DNA of 64,000 bases from Njordibacter sp905182035 (GTDB taxonomy: Bacteria > Pseudomonadota > Gammaproteobacteria > Pseudomonadales > Balneatricaceae), in assembly GCF_047730075.1 (NCBI RefSeq), contig NZ_CP159831.1, positions 434,001 through 498,000 on the forward strand, written 5' to 3'. Each line of letters begins with the position of its first letter. Positions within the stretch are counted from its first letter, which is position 1. Positions 46,442 through 55,600 of the stretch are shown here, piece by piece. Both the position numbers and the translations under genes were made by a program. Under the pieces are notes generated by a model. It worked only from the letters and a program-made list of their open reading frames with translations. It made no database searches and was not told the origin of the DNA.

Positions 46442-48309
46442 TGGCCTACAAGACAATCGTAGAAGATAATATCGACGTTTTAGTCGCCGGTGCAGGTCTA
46501 GGTGGCACCGGTGCAGCTTTTGAAGCCAGGTACTGGGGCCAAGATAAGAAAATTATCATTGCCGAAAAGGCCAATATTGATCGCTCTGGCGCTGTCGCCC
46601 AAGGGCTTTATGCAATCAACTGTTATATGGGTACGCGCTTTGGCGAGAACAACCCAGAAGATCACGTGCAGTACGCACGGATAGACTTGATGGGAATGGT
46701 TCGTGAAGACCTCTTATTTGATATGGCCCGGCATGTAGACTCTGCTGTTCACCAGTTTGAAGAGTGGGGCCTCCCCATCATGAAGGATCCCGTGAAAGAT
46801 TCTTACCTGCGTGAAGGCCGTTGGCAGATAATGATCCATGGAGAATCGTATAAGCCGATTGTGGCTGAGGCTGCGAAAAAGAATGCAGACAAGGTTTATA
46901 ACCGTGTTTGTATTACCCACTTGCTCATGGACGAAGTTAAGGAAAACCGGATTGCTGGAGCGGTAGGATTCAATGTTCGTACTGGAGACTTCCACGTTTT
47001 TAAATCCAAGACGGTTATTTGTGGTGCTGGTGGCGCCTCAAACATCTTTAAGCCACGTTCGACTGGAGAAGGTATGGGCCGTACTTGGTATGCCCCTTGG
47101 TCTTCTGGTTCTGCCTACGGTTTAATGATCGAAGCTGGCGCTAAAATGACTCAGATGGAAAACCGCATTGTGCTGGCCCGCTTCAAGGATGGTTTTGGTC
47201 CCGTGGGAGCCTACTTTCTGCATCTTAAAACCTATACCCAAAATGGATTGGGCGAAGAGTTCGAATCCAAGTGGTGGCCACAACTGCAAGAAATGGTTGG
47301 CAAGGAATATCTTGATCCGGAACTGTCTCACAAGACACACCGGCCAATCCCGACGTGTTTACGCAACCATGCCATGATCTCTGAGGTAAACGCCGGTCGA
47401 GGCCCAATCCACATGGTCACCATGGAAGCCTTCCAAGATCCACACCTAGAGGAAGTAGGCTGGGAAAATTTCTTGGGGATGACGATAAGCCAAGCAGTAC
47501 TTTGGGCCGCAACAGATGTGGATCCCAAACATGAAAATCCAGAGCTGACTACATCAGAACCCTACGTCATGGGTTCGCATGCAACGGGTAGTGGAGCTTG
47601 GTGCTCTGGCCCTGAGGATGTTTCCCCACCAGAATATTTTTGGGGTTACAACCGTATGATGACCATTGAAGGCTTGTTCGGTGCTGGTGACGCTGTTGGC
47701 GGAACGCCGCACGCCTTCTCGTCGGGCTCCTTCACTGAAGGACGCCTCTCTGCCAAGGCAGCCTGTCGCTACATAGACGATGGCAAGGGTGAAGGTATCG
47801 TTGTATCGGACAAACGGATCAACGAACTTAAGGAAATAGTTTTTAAGCCAATGGAGCATTACAAAATCTACCGTAACGAAGTTGTTGCTGGGGATGTTAA
47901 TCCTAATTATATCAATCCACGGCAGGGGCTTGACCGTTTGCAGAAGCTGATGGACGAGTACTGTGGTGGTGCAACTGTTAGCTACATGACTAATGAGAAA
48001 TTGCTGGGCATTGGCCTCAAAAAACTTAAGATTATGGAAGAGGACCTACAGAAGCTTGCGGCGTGTGATTTTCATGAGTTACTGCGAGCTTGGGAGCTAA
48101 TGCATCGTCACCGCACGGCTGAGTGTGTTACGCAGCATACAATGTTCCGTAAAGAAACCCGCTGGCCTGGCTATTATTATCGTGGTGATGCTATGAAACT
48201 GGATGATGAGAATTGGCATGTGCTGACAGTTTCACGTCGTGATCCTGAAACTGGTGAGTACACCATGGAAAAGGCGCCTGTTTATCACCTTGTTAAGGAT
48301 GGTGAGTAA
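46441..48309 (+). CDS. aprA: Adenylylsulfate reductase alpha subunit
   Basis: Flavoprotein of 622 aa interconverting sulfite + AMP and APS. FAD site DVLVAGAGLGGTG (residues 12-24), then ARYW, DRSGAVAQGL and the HRPIPTCLRNHAM stretch (His300, Arg301) typical of AprA. In the company of an AprM-like gene and sat the enzyme most likely works oxidatively. A 12-bp perfect hairpin follows at 48319. AprA of non-sulfur-oxidising marine bacteria such as SAR11 is also known, so the lineage needs a tree. Confidence 0.97.
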   Translation: MAYKTIVEDNIDVLVAGAGLGGTGAAFEARYWGQDKKIIIAEKANIDRSGAVAQGLYAINCYMGTRFGENNPEDHVQYARIDLMGMVREDLLFDMARHVDSAVHQFEEWGLPIMKDPVKDSYLREGRWQIMIHGESYKPIVAEAAKKNADKVYNRVCITHLLMDEVKENRIAGAVGFNVRTGDFHVFKSKTVICGAGGASNIFKPRSTGEGMGRTWYAPWSSGSAYGLMIEAGAKMTQMENRIVLARFKDGFGPVGAYFLHLKTYTQNGLGEEFESKWWPQLQEMVGKEYLDPELSHKTHRPIPTCLRNHAMISEVNAGRGPIHMVTMEAFQDPHLEEVGWENFLGMTISQAVLWAATDVDPKHENPELTTSEPYVMGSHATGSGAWCSGPEDVSPPEYFWGYNRMMTIEGLFGAGDAVGGTPHAFSSGSFTEGRLSAKAACRYIDDGKGEGIVVSDKRINELKEIVFKPMEHYKIYRNEVVAGDVNPNYINPRQGLDRLQKLMDEYCGGATVSYMTNEKLLGIGLKKLKIMEEDLQKLAACDFHELLRAWELMHRHRTAECVTQHTMFRKETRWPGYYYRGDAMKLDDENWHVLTVSRRDPETGEYTMEKAPVYHLVKDGE

Positions 48310-48318
48310 CGGATAATA

Positions 48319-48349
48319 CAAGCAGGAGTTTAAATGTAACTCCTGCTTG
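48319..48349 (+). terminator. Strong hairpin after aprA, no T-run
   Basis: CAAGCAGGAGTT (48319-48330) and AACTCCTGCTTG (48338-48349) form a perfect 12-bp stem with a 7-base loop, followed by CTACAACC. More likely an mRNA-stabilising or processing element than a classical terminator. Confidence 0.55.
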
Positions 48350-48435
48350 CTACAACCAAAGCGGTAAGTGCGTCTCGTTTGGGTCTTTTTGTCGGGCCTG
48401 CCGGGCTTACGTTTGACTAGGATAAAGAACTACAC

Positions 48436-48813
48436 ATGAGCATTATAGCATCGACAAATACTCGGAGCGTCACCGATAAAACAGACGATGAAATTCTTGC
48501 TATAGCCAACCCGCTATGGAGTCATCTTTTACATGCCTCGAACACTGGACAATATGGAGAGTTTGTAAAGTATTTTTCTGAAAATTTGGTACGAGGGTTG
48601 AACGAAATTGAGGTGGGCAAACAATTCGCAAATAGCGAATTGACAAGGAACCTGTCCGAGTCGATTGAGTTCATCGGTACCATCCGTCGTGGCGTGCATG
48701 TAACTGTGCTCTATCGGCAACGCAGTACGAAAAAGGAGGGTGAGTGGCTCGGTAGACTGGTCCTTGGATACGAAGATGAAGACATTAAAATTTTTGGGGC
48801 CTCCATCTTTTGA
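48436..48813 (+). CDS. Unrecognised 125-aa protein of the apr cluster
   Basis: Soluble protein of 125 aa without signal peptide. The middle (ANPLWSHLLHASNTGQYGEFVKYF) followed by a beta-rich half (HVTVLYRQRS...GRLVLGYEDEDIKI) is reminiscent of the cone-shaped NTF2-like/SnoaL fold, but this is only a pattern impression. It lies 126 bases after aprA, behind a hairpin, and meets the next gene directly. Role in sulfite oxidation unknown. Confidence 0.75.
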   Translation: MSIIASTNTRSVTDKTDDEILAIANPLWSHLLHASNTGQYGEFVKYFSENLVRGLNEIEVGKQFANSELTRNLSESIEFIGTIRRGVHVTVLYRQRSTKKEGEWLGRLVLGYEDEDIKIFGASIF

Positions 48814-48815
48814 TT

Positions 48816-49346
48816 ATGAAAAACGAATTTAATATGAACGAGACAATTAAAGACACGAAGTATGTAGAGCTGACATACAGCGTGGTCGATCAAAAATCAG
48901 GGGAGGTCCTTGTCGCTGTCGAATTTCCGATCGGTTATGTTCACGGGGTAAATGATATTCTGGCACCCGCTGTTACAAAGGAACTGGAAGGAAAATCTGC
49001 TGGTGACGTGATTGAGGTGCCCATTGATTGTAATCAAATTTATGGTCCCAGAGACGAATCACTGGTGTTTACAGATCGGTTAGAGAATGTTCCCAAACAA
49101 TATAGGGAAGTTGGCACCACCCTTCATTCTGAAAATGAAAAAGGTGAGAAGCAAAGTTTCATTGTCACTAGGATCGATGATGAAACATTAACTGTCGATG
49201 GCAATAATCCACTTTGTGGCAGGATGGTTAATTTTAACCTAGAGATTCTTGGAGTTCGGGACGCAGTTGAAGAGGAGATTGAAGCTGGTGGTCCCATCGA
49301 TAAAGGGCCTGATATCCCTGAAGCGCTCACGGTGCCACTTCACTAA
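48816..49346 (+). CDS. SlyD/FKBP-like peptidyl-prolyl isomerase domain protein
   Basis: About 176 aa. YVELTYSVVDQKSGEVL, the FPIGYVHGVNDILAPAVTKEL segment and the later NPLCGRMVNFNLEILGVRDA are the FKBP half-domains of the SlyD/SlpA type, with an inserted flap between them. The NNPLxGxxxxFxxxIxxV block is diagnostic. The tail is acidic, without the His/Cys-rich metal-binding tail of SlyD. Start is probably ATG 48816; TTG 48810 and ATG 48834 are alternatives. It may help fold or load AprBA. Confidence 0.75.
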   Translation: MKNEFNMNETIKDTKYVELTYSVVDQKSGEVLVAVEFPIGYVHGVNDILAPAVTKELEGKSAGDVIEVPIDCNQIYGPRDESLVFTDRLENVPKQYREVGTTLHSENEKGEKQSFIVTRIDDETLTVDGNNPLCGRMVNFNLEILGVRDAVEEEIEAGGPIDKGPDIPEALTVPLH

Positions 49347-49428
49347 TATGTTCCAAACTTCTTGTTATTAAGAGGCAATATTTACTTTAATCTGTAACGA
49401 CTGAATCAAATTCATCGAGGTAAAAATT

Positions 49429-49590
49429 ATGAGTGATCAACCAAAAGAAAAACGACCCGTGCCGGATGGTAAGTCCAAATTTATGACAACCCGTCGGAAA
49501 GAGCCCAGTAAAACCGGTTTTGTTGGATATGAGGTTGTCTGGGAGCCGTTCCATAAAGTGGCGGAATACACGACACCGAAAAAGCCATAA
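49429..49590 (+). CDS. Small basic protein of the apr cluster, 53 aa
   Basis: ATG 49429 lies eight bases after GAGG (CATCGAGG), a good ribosome site. The 53-aa product is rich in Lys, Pro and aromatic residues, begins MSDQPKEKRPVPDGKSKF and contains TGFVGYEVVWEPFHKV. No membrane segment. I do not recognise it. The strong ribosome site, clean frame and position between the FKBP gene and sat argue that it is translated. Confidence 0.65.
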   Translation: MSDQPKEKRPVPDGKSKFMTTRRKEPSKTGFVGYEVVWEPFHKVAEYTTPKKP

Positions 49591-49677
49591 CCAGCCTAAT
49601 TTTTAGCGGTGTGGGTATTCAGGGATATTTCTCTCTGGTTCTGGATGGGCACCATAAGAATAAAAAAGGAACAAATG

Positions 49678-50850
49678 ATGACTAATTTAGTCCCACCCCA
49701 CGGTGCAGTGGCTTTAAAGCCTCTGCTGATCTCAGAAGACCTTAGAGCCCAAGAAATTTCTCGAGCTGAAAGCTTGGTGAAAATCCCAATGAGTAGTTGT
49801 GAGGTCTGTGACTTATTGTTGTTGTCAATGGGCGCTTATACACCGCTCGATGGTTTTATGAAGGAAGCAGATTGGCGTGGCGTCTGCGAAGATATGAAAT
49901 TGGCCGATGGCTTGTTTTGGCCAATCCCGGTTACGCTTTCAGCTAAGCAAACCCAAGCAGATCAGGTGAAAATTGGCCAACAAGTGGCGTTAATTGATGG
50001 TGAAACCCAGCAAATTATGGGCATACTGACGGTTCAAGATAAATATACACCAGATCTCGCTCTGCAGTGTGACAAAGTCTTTGGCACTATGGATAAAAGC
50101 CACCCAGGTGTTGCCAAGGTCATGGCACAGCCACCAGTCAATTTAGGTGGTTCCGTAAAAGTTATCGAAGAAGGTTGGTTTCCGAATGAATTTGGCGATC
50201 TCTATATTCGTCCGGAAGCGAGTCGAGCTTTATTTAAGGAAATGGGTTGGTCGAAAGTGGCGGCATTTCAAACTCGAAATCCGATGCATCGCAGTCACGA
50301 ATTTTTGGTGAAAATTGCTATTGATGTGACTGATGGTGTTTTCATTCACCAGGTTTTAGGCAAATTAAAACCCGGTGACATTCCAGCACCTGTGCGTGTC
50401 GAAGCCATCAAAGTCATGGTTGATAAATATTTTAAGGATAACATAGCTGTTCAGGCGGGCTATCCAATTGAGATGCGTTACGCTGGACCCAGAGAAGCTC
50501 TGTTTCATGCGTTGATACGGCAAAATTTTGGTTGCTCACACTTGATCGTTGGGCGTGATCACGCTGGCGTAGATGATTTCTATGGGCCCTTTGATGCTCA
50601 CCACATTTTCGATACTTTGTGGGACGGTGCCTTGGTAACTCAGCCTCTAAAAATTGACATTACTTTCTATTGTGAAGTCTGTGATGGTATGGCGACAGCT
50701 AAGACATGTCCTCATGATGAAAAATTCAGGGTTAATGTATCTGGCACGCGCCAACGTCAAATGCTATCGAACGGTGAGGAAATATCCACTAAATTCGCTC
50801 GACCAGAGGTTGTCACTGTCCTGCGAAAATTTTACGACAGCCAAGTTTAA
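49678..50850 (+). CDS. sat: Sulfate adenylyltransferase (dissimilatory ATP sulfurylase)
   Basis: Interconverts ATP + sulfate and APS + pyrophosphate; beside AprBA it would run towards ATP and sulfate. Motifs: FQTRNPMHRSHE (HxxH at 204-207), GRDHAGVDDFYG (292 on) and a zinc site C332-x2-C335-x8-C344-PH346, as in homo-oligomeric bacterial and archaeal Sat. No APS-kinase domain. ATG 49678 is seven bases after AAGGA; ATG 49675 directly before is also possible. 390 aa. Confidence 0.96.
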   Translation: MTNLVPPHGAVALKPLLISEDLRAQEISRAESLVKIPMSSCEVCDLLLLSMGAYTPLDGFMKEADWRGVCEDMKLADGLFWPIPVTLSAKQTQADQVKIGQQVALIDGETQQIMGILTVQDKYTPDLALQCDKVFGTMDKSHPGVAKVMAQPPVNLGGSVKVIEEGWFPNEFGDLYIRPEASRALFKEMGWSKVAAFQTRNPMHRSHEFLVKIAIDVTDGVFIHQVLGKLKPGDIPAPVRVEAIKVMVDKYFKDNIAVQAGYPIEMRYAGPREALFHALIRQNFGCSHLIVGRDHAGVDDFYGPFDAHHIFDTLWDGALVTQPLKIDITFYCEVCDGMATAKTCPHDEKFRVNVSGTRQRQMLSNGEEISTKFARPEVVTVLRKFYDSQV

Positions 50851-50862
50851 TTAATGCTCATG

Positions 50863-50894
50863 GTACGCCCTAACAGGAACCTTTTAGGGCGTAC
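50863..50894 (+). terminator. Hairpin after sat, no T-run
   Basis: GTACGCCCTAA (50863-50873) pairs exactly with TTAGGGCGTAC (50884-50894). Like the hairpin after aprA it lacks a T-run. Confidence 0.55.
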
Positions 50895-50918
50895 ATATTC
50901 TGCTAGAATATTGATGCA

Positions 50919-51686
50919 ATGATAATAGCCCAAATCTCCGACAGCCATATAGATCCACAATCTGACATGCTGGAACACCGACTCAGAGATCTGCGGTGCG
51001 TGGTTGACAACCTTAATAATCTGAACCCCGCCCCCGACATCGTCATTCATACGGGTGATGTGGTACACAACGGTTCCCAAGAAAAATACGATTTGGCTTT
51101 GACGATCCTTGGCGATATCCGCGTGCCGCTTCATGTCTGTGCTGGCAACCGCGATGATCGAAACCTGATTGCCAAGAACTTCCGTACAGGCCGTGACATT
51201 GCACCTGGTTCAGGGTTCCTGCAATATAGTATCGACGATTACCCAGTTCGTCTGATTGCCTTGGATACCCTTTGCGCGACTACTAACATGGGTGATTATT
51301 GCCAGGAACGCGCTGATGCCCTTAGCCGGATACTGGCGGAAGAGCCGCAGAAGCCGACCGCACTTTTCATGCATCATCCGCCCTTTGAGATTGTTAACTC
51401 CAAATATCGATTTCAGTTCGACGATTGGGATAAAGTGGATCACTTGGCCCGTGTCTTGAAAAAACACGATCAAGTAAAACAACTTTTCTGTGGCCATACC
51501 CACCGTAATTCGAACGGTGAAATCCTTGGCGTTCCGGCCAGTACCGTTCCCAGTATCGCCATCGATCTCCGTTTTGGTGATGTACCCGAAGGCGCAGAAC
51601 TTCGGCCTGTTTATCATATCCATAAATTTGATGGCATCCAGTTTAAAAGTAAAACCATGGTCTGTAGGATATTAGAGGATGCCTAA
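50919..51686 (+). CDS. Calcineurin-like metallophosphoesterase, CpdA-like
   Basis: 255-aa class III cyclic-nucleotide phosphodiesterase-like enzyme. Metal ligands: DSH (Asp8, His10), GDVVHNG (Asp47), GNRDD at 76-80 (Arg replaces the catalytic His of GNHD), HHPPF and GHTHRNS. Family members hydrolyse cAMP or other phosphodiesters. Located after sat in the island, 68 bases downstream and behind a hairpin, so it may be transcribed apart. No tie to sulfur metabolism is known; hydrolysis of an adenylylated compound is a speculation. Confidence 0.85.
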   Translation: MIIAQISDSHIDPQSDMLEHRLRDLRCVVDNLNNLNPAPDIVIHTGDVVHNGSQEKYDLALTILGDIRVPLHVCAGNRDDRNLIAKNFRTGRDIAPGSGFLQYSIDDYPVRLIALDTLCATTNMGDYCQERADALSRILAEEPQKPTALFMHHPPFEIVNSKYRFQFDDWDKVDHLARVLKKHDQVKQLFCGHTHRNSNGEILGVPASTVPSIAIDLRFGDVPEGAELRPVYHIHKFDGIQFKSKTMVCRILEDA

Positions 51687-52134
51687 TTAATTCGCTGACA
51701 ATCGAATGCTCCTTGGCCTTCCCCAATGATAGAGGCAAGTAATAGGCTTCCCTAATTAATAGGTTACTCTGGCAAGGCTGTCTACTTAGAGATTTATACT
51801 AATCATCAACATAGCAAAACCTACTTTTCAGTTACCACCTCTGGAGTACGGCCATTCAATATTAGACTTCCGCAAACGTAAAATTGCCTTTAAGTGAGGT
51901 GATTTAAGCGTTTCCTATATCGCATTTTCGTCGTACAATGTGCAGCTATAAAAGCGTAAGCTATTGAATTCGAACACGAACATAGATGTGTAAACATCGT
52001 TCACCATGGAAGGTTGTAACACATTTCCTACACAGTGCTTATTAGGTACATATAAGTAATTGATATTACTATGGATTTAATTTGGATTACTACGAGTGGG
52101 AATAAGGCGCCACTGTAGCCATAGAGACTAGACC
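51687..52134 (+). other. Right end of the island, no gene seen
   Basis: 448 bases without a convincing frame on either strand. It contains the right attachment copy at 52094-52105 and presumably the tadA promoter, of which I see no clear boxes. Confidence 0.5.
52094..52105 (+). repeat. Attachment-site copy 3 (right end)
   Basis: GAGTGGGAATAA, identical to the last 12 bases of guaA (44210-44221), 30 bases before tadA. Confidence 0.7.
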
Positions 52135-52683
52135 ATGCAGGCCAATACCCATACCGCAGCCTTCACAGACCAAGACTTCATGGCTCAGGCCTTGGAGCTG
52201 GCGGCCCAAGCGGCGCAAATTGGTGAGGTTCCGGTTGGTGCATTAGTGGTGCATGAAGGTCAAATTATCGGCCAAGGCTACAATCAAACTATTAGTGCTC
52301 ACGACCCCTGTGCCCATGCTGAGATCATGGCCTTGCGGCAGGCGGCTCAATCTATCGGCAATTACCGCCTTAGTGGGTGTGATCTCTATGTCACACTAGA
52401 ACCTTGTACTATGTGTGTTGGCGCTATAATTCATGCGCGTATTCAACGACTTGTTTATGCCGCAACCGAGCCTAAGGCTGGCGCTGTTGCTAGTCAATTA
52501 CAGTTGCTGTTGCTGCCCCATTACAATCATATAGTGCAGGTTGAATCAGGCCTTATGGCCGATGAATCCAGTGCTATGCTGAGCAATTTTTTTAAACAGC
52601 GACGCTTGCATCATAAAGCTGAAAAAACCGCTGTAGCTAGTTCTATACCTGTTATAGATCAATCCAAAGATGCAGTTCTCTAG
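52135..52683 (+). CDS. tadA: tRNA adenosine(34) deaminase TadA
   Basis: Zinc deaminase converting A34 to inosine in tRNA-Arg(ACG). That tRNA is present at 62611. Active site HAE (His61, Glu63) and PCTMC (Cys91, Cys94). 182 aa, slightly longer than E. coli TadA owing to N- and C-terminal tails. In related genomes tadA directly follows guaA; here the island separates them. Confidence 0.96.
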   Translation: MQANTHTAAFTDQDFMAQALELAAQAAQIGEVPVGALVVHEGQIIGQGYNQTISAHDPCAHAEIMALRQAAQSIGNYRLSGCDLYVTLEPCTMCVGAIIHARIQRLVYAATEPKAGAVASQLQLLLLPHYNHIVQVESGLMADESSAMLSNFFKQRRLHHKAEKTAVASSIPVIDQSKDAVL

Positions 52684-52692
52684 AGGCCTACC

Positions 52693-55600
52693 ATGTTAAT
52701 TCTTCGCGGCGCACCCGCCTTGTCCAACTTCCGTAACCAACGCCTGCTTTCTCGTTTGCAACATGCGCTGCCTAATATTGAGGCTGTATACGCAGAGTTT
52801 ATGCACTTTATTTTGGTAGATGGTGAGTTGTCTCAAGAAGAAGGCGATAAGCTCAATAAAGTACTGCGTTATGGTCCTAATGTGGCTGGACAAAATATGA
52901 GCGATAACCTGATATTGGTGATTCCTCGTTTAGGCACTATTTCACCTTGGTCTAGTAAGGCGACAGACATTGCCCAAAACTGTGGTTTACAACAAATAAA
53001 ACGTATTGAACGTGGTACAGCTTTTTATCTAGCAGCGCCTGAGCCTTTATCGGCTAAAGAATACACACTGGCTACAGCCGTATTACATGATCGTATGGTA
53101 GAACAAACCTTAACTGCACTAGATCAAGCACGAGGTTTGTTTGTACAAACTGAACCCGCTCCTCTAGAACGGATTGATATTCTAAAAGGTGGTCGCGAAG
53201 CGTTAGTTCGCGCTAATGTTAATTTAGGCATGGCCTTGGCTGAGGATGAAATTGATTACCTTGTTGATGCCTTTGATGATATAGGCCGTAACCCAACAGA
53301 TGTGGAACTGATGATGTTTGCCCAGGCAAACTCAGAACATTGCCGACATAAAATATTCAACGCCAGTTGGTCTATTGATGGCGAAGACCAAAACTTGTCA
53401 TTGTTTAAGATGATTAAGAATACCAACGAGCTTAACGGTGAAGGTGTGCTTTCTGCCTACATAGACAATGCCTCTGTCATTAAAGGCCATAAAGCTGGCC
53501 GTTTCTTCCCAAAATCAGAAGATCAGCAATACGCCTACCACCAAGAAGACATTCATTTATTGATGAAGGTAGAAACCCACAACCATCCTACCGCTATCGC
53601 TCCGTTTGCTGGTGCAGCTACGGGTTCTGGCGGAGAAATCCGTGATGAGGGCGCAACAGGAAAAGGCTCTAAGCCGAAGGCTGGCCTTACAGGGTACAGT
53701 GTATCTAACCTACGTATTCCGGGTTTTGAACAAGCCTGGGAAGTGGATTATGGTAAACCAGCCCGCATTGTTTCTGCCTTAGATATTATCTTGGAAGGGC
53801 CTATTGGTGGCGCTTCTTTTAATAATGAATTTGGCCGTCCTGCGCTCAATGGTTATTTTCGTACCTACGAAGCCCAAGTTGAAGGTGTGAACGGGCAAGA
53901 AGTTCGTGGCTACCATAAGCCTATTATGATTGCAGGTGGCATGGGTAATATTCGAGCTGACCATGTAGAAAAAGGTGAAGTAGGGGTAGGTGATAAATTA
54001 ATTTGTTTAGGTGGTCCAGCTATGCAAATTGGTTTGGGTGGCGGTGCTGCATCCTCTATGGATTCTGGAGCTAGTGCTGAAAGCTTAGACTTTGCCTCAG
54101 TGCAGCGAGATAACCCAGAGCTAGAGCGCCGCTGTCAGGAAGTGATCGACCGCTGTTGGCAAATGGGAGACCATAACCCCATTAGTTTCATCCACGATGT
54201 GGGTGCTGGTGGTTTATCTAATGCCTTTCCAGAGTTAGTTAAAGATGGTGGCCGTGGTGGTGCGTTCCATATCCGTGATATCAATAACGATGAGCTGGGT
54301 ATGTCGCCCCTTGCTATTTGGTGTAACGAAGCTCAAGAGCGCTATGTGTTGGCTGTGGCACCGGAAAACATGGGCATCTTTACTGCACTTTGCGCTCGTG
54401 AACGTTGCCCCTATGCAGTTGTTGGTGAAGCCACCCAAGAACACCACTTATCTTTGGGTGATACACACTTTGATGACCAGCCTGTTGATCTACCGATGTC
54501 TGTATTATTTGGTAAACCGCCTAAAATGCACCGAGACGTTAAGCGTCAAAAAGTTGAATTACCAGCGCTAGATCTTTCTAAAGTGGATTTGCCTGAAGCA
54601 GCAAAACGCATATTGAATCTGCCCACGGTCGCCAGTAAAGGTTTTTTGATTACCATAGGTGACCGTTCTATTACCGGTATGGTGGCCCGCGAACAAATGG
54701 TTGGTCCGTGGCAAGTGCCTGTGGCTGACTGTGCCGTAACCACCACCGCTTTAGATTCCACAACGGGTGAAGCCATGGCCATGGGAGAGCGTACACCACT
54801 AGCCTTAATTAATGGGCCAGCATCCGGTCGTATGGCCATTGGTGAAACTATTACCAATATGGCCTGTGCTCAAATTGAACAGATAAGTGACATTCGCCTC
54901 TCCGCCAACTGGATGTCGCCAGCGGGTTACGCTGGTGAAGATGCAATTTTATATGACACAGTAAAAGCTGTGGGAATGGAGCTGTGCCCTGCACTTGGGA
55001 TTTCCATTCCGGTAGGCAAAGATTCCATGTCCATGCGCACAGTATGGCGGGATGGTGATACGGACAAGAGTGTAACGTCACCGGTCTCCTTGGTCATTAC
55101 TGGTTTCGCACCAGTGGCTGATGTACGCAAGACACTAACACCACAATTAATTACTAATGCAGGTGAAAGCTCACTCATTTTGGTAGATCTAGGTAACGGA
55201 CAAAACCGCTTAGGAGGCTCGTGTTTAGCACAGGTGTATAGCCAGTTGGGCGACACCACCCCAGATTTGGATGATGCTGAAGATTTGCTGGGCTTGTTTA
55301 GTGCTGTTCAAGGCCTGAATGAAGATGGATTATTATTAGCCTACCATGATCGTTCCGACGGTGGTTTATACACCACCTTAGTGGAAATGTCCTTAGCTGG
55401 GCACGTGGGTATTGATATTGAATGTGCAGAAATGATCAGTGATGCCGATGACTTGTTGGCTTGGTTGTTCAACGAAGAACTCGGTGTAGTGTTGCAAGTA
55501 AAGAACAAGGACTGTGCTGAGGTATTACGTCAGCTAAGTTCATGCGGTTTAGCAGAGCAAAGTCGGATGATTGGTCACCTTAACGATGACGACCAAATAC

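Larger units (their letters stand above)
44222..52105 (+). mobile_element. Genomic island at guaA carrying APS reductase and ATP sulfurylase
   Basis: About 7.9 kb inserted between guaA and tadA, neighbours in related genomes. It is bounded by GAGTGGGAATAA at 44210 and 52094, with another 11-base copy at 44564 splitting it into a 353-base leftmost part and the main part. Cargo: aprM-like, aprB, aprA, three accessory genes, sat and a phosphoesterase, all plus-strand. No recombinase gene is visible, so it is probably immobile now. Boundaries by repeats are good evidence; the mechanism is inference. Confidence 0.7.
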
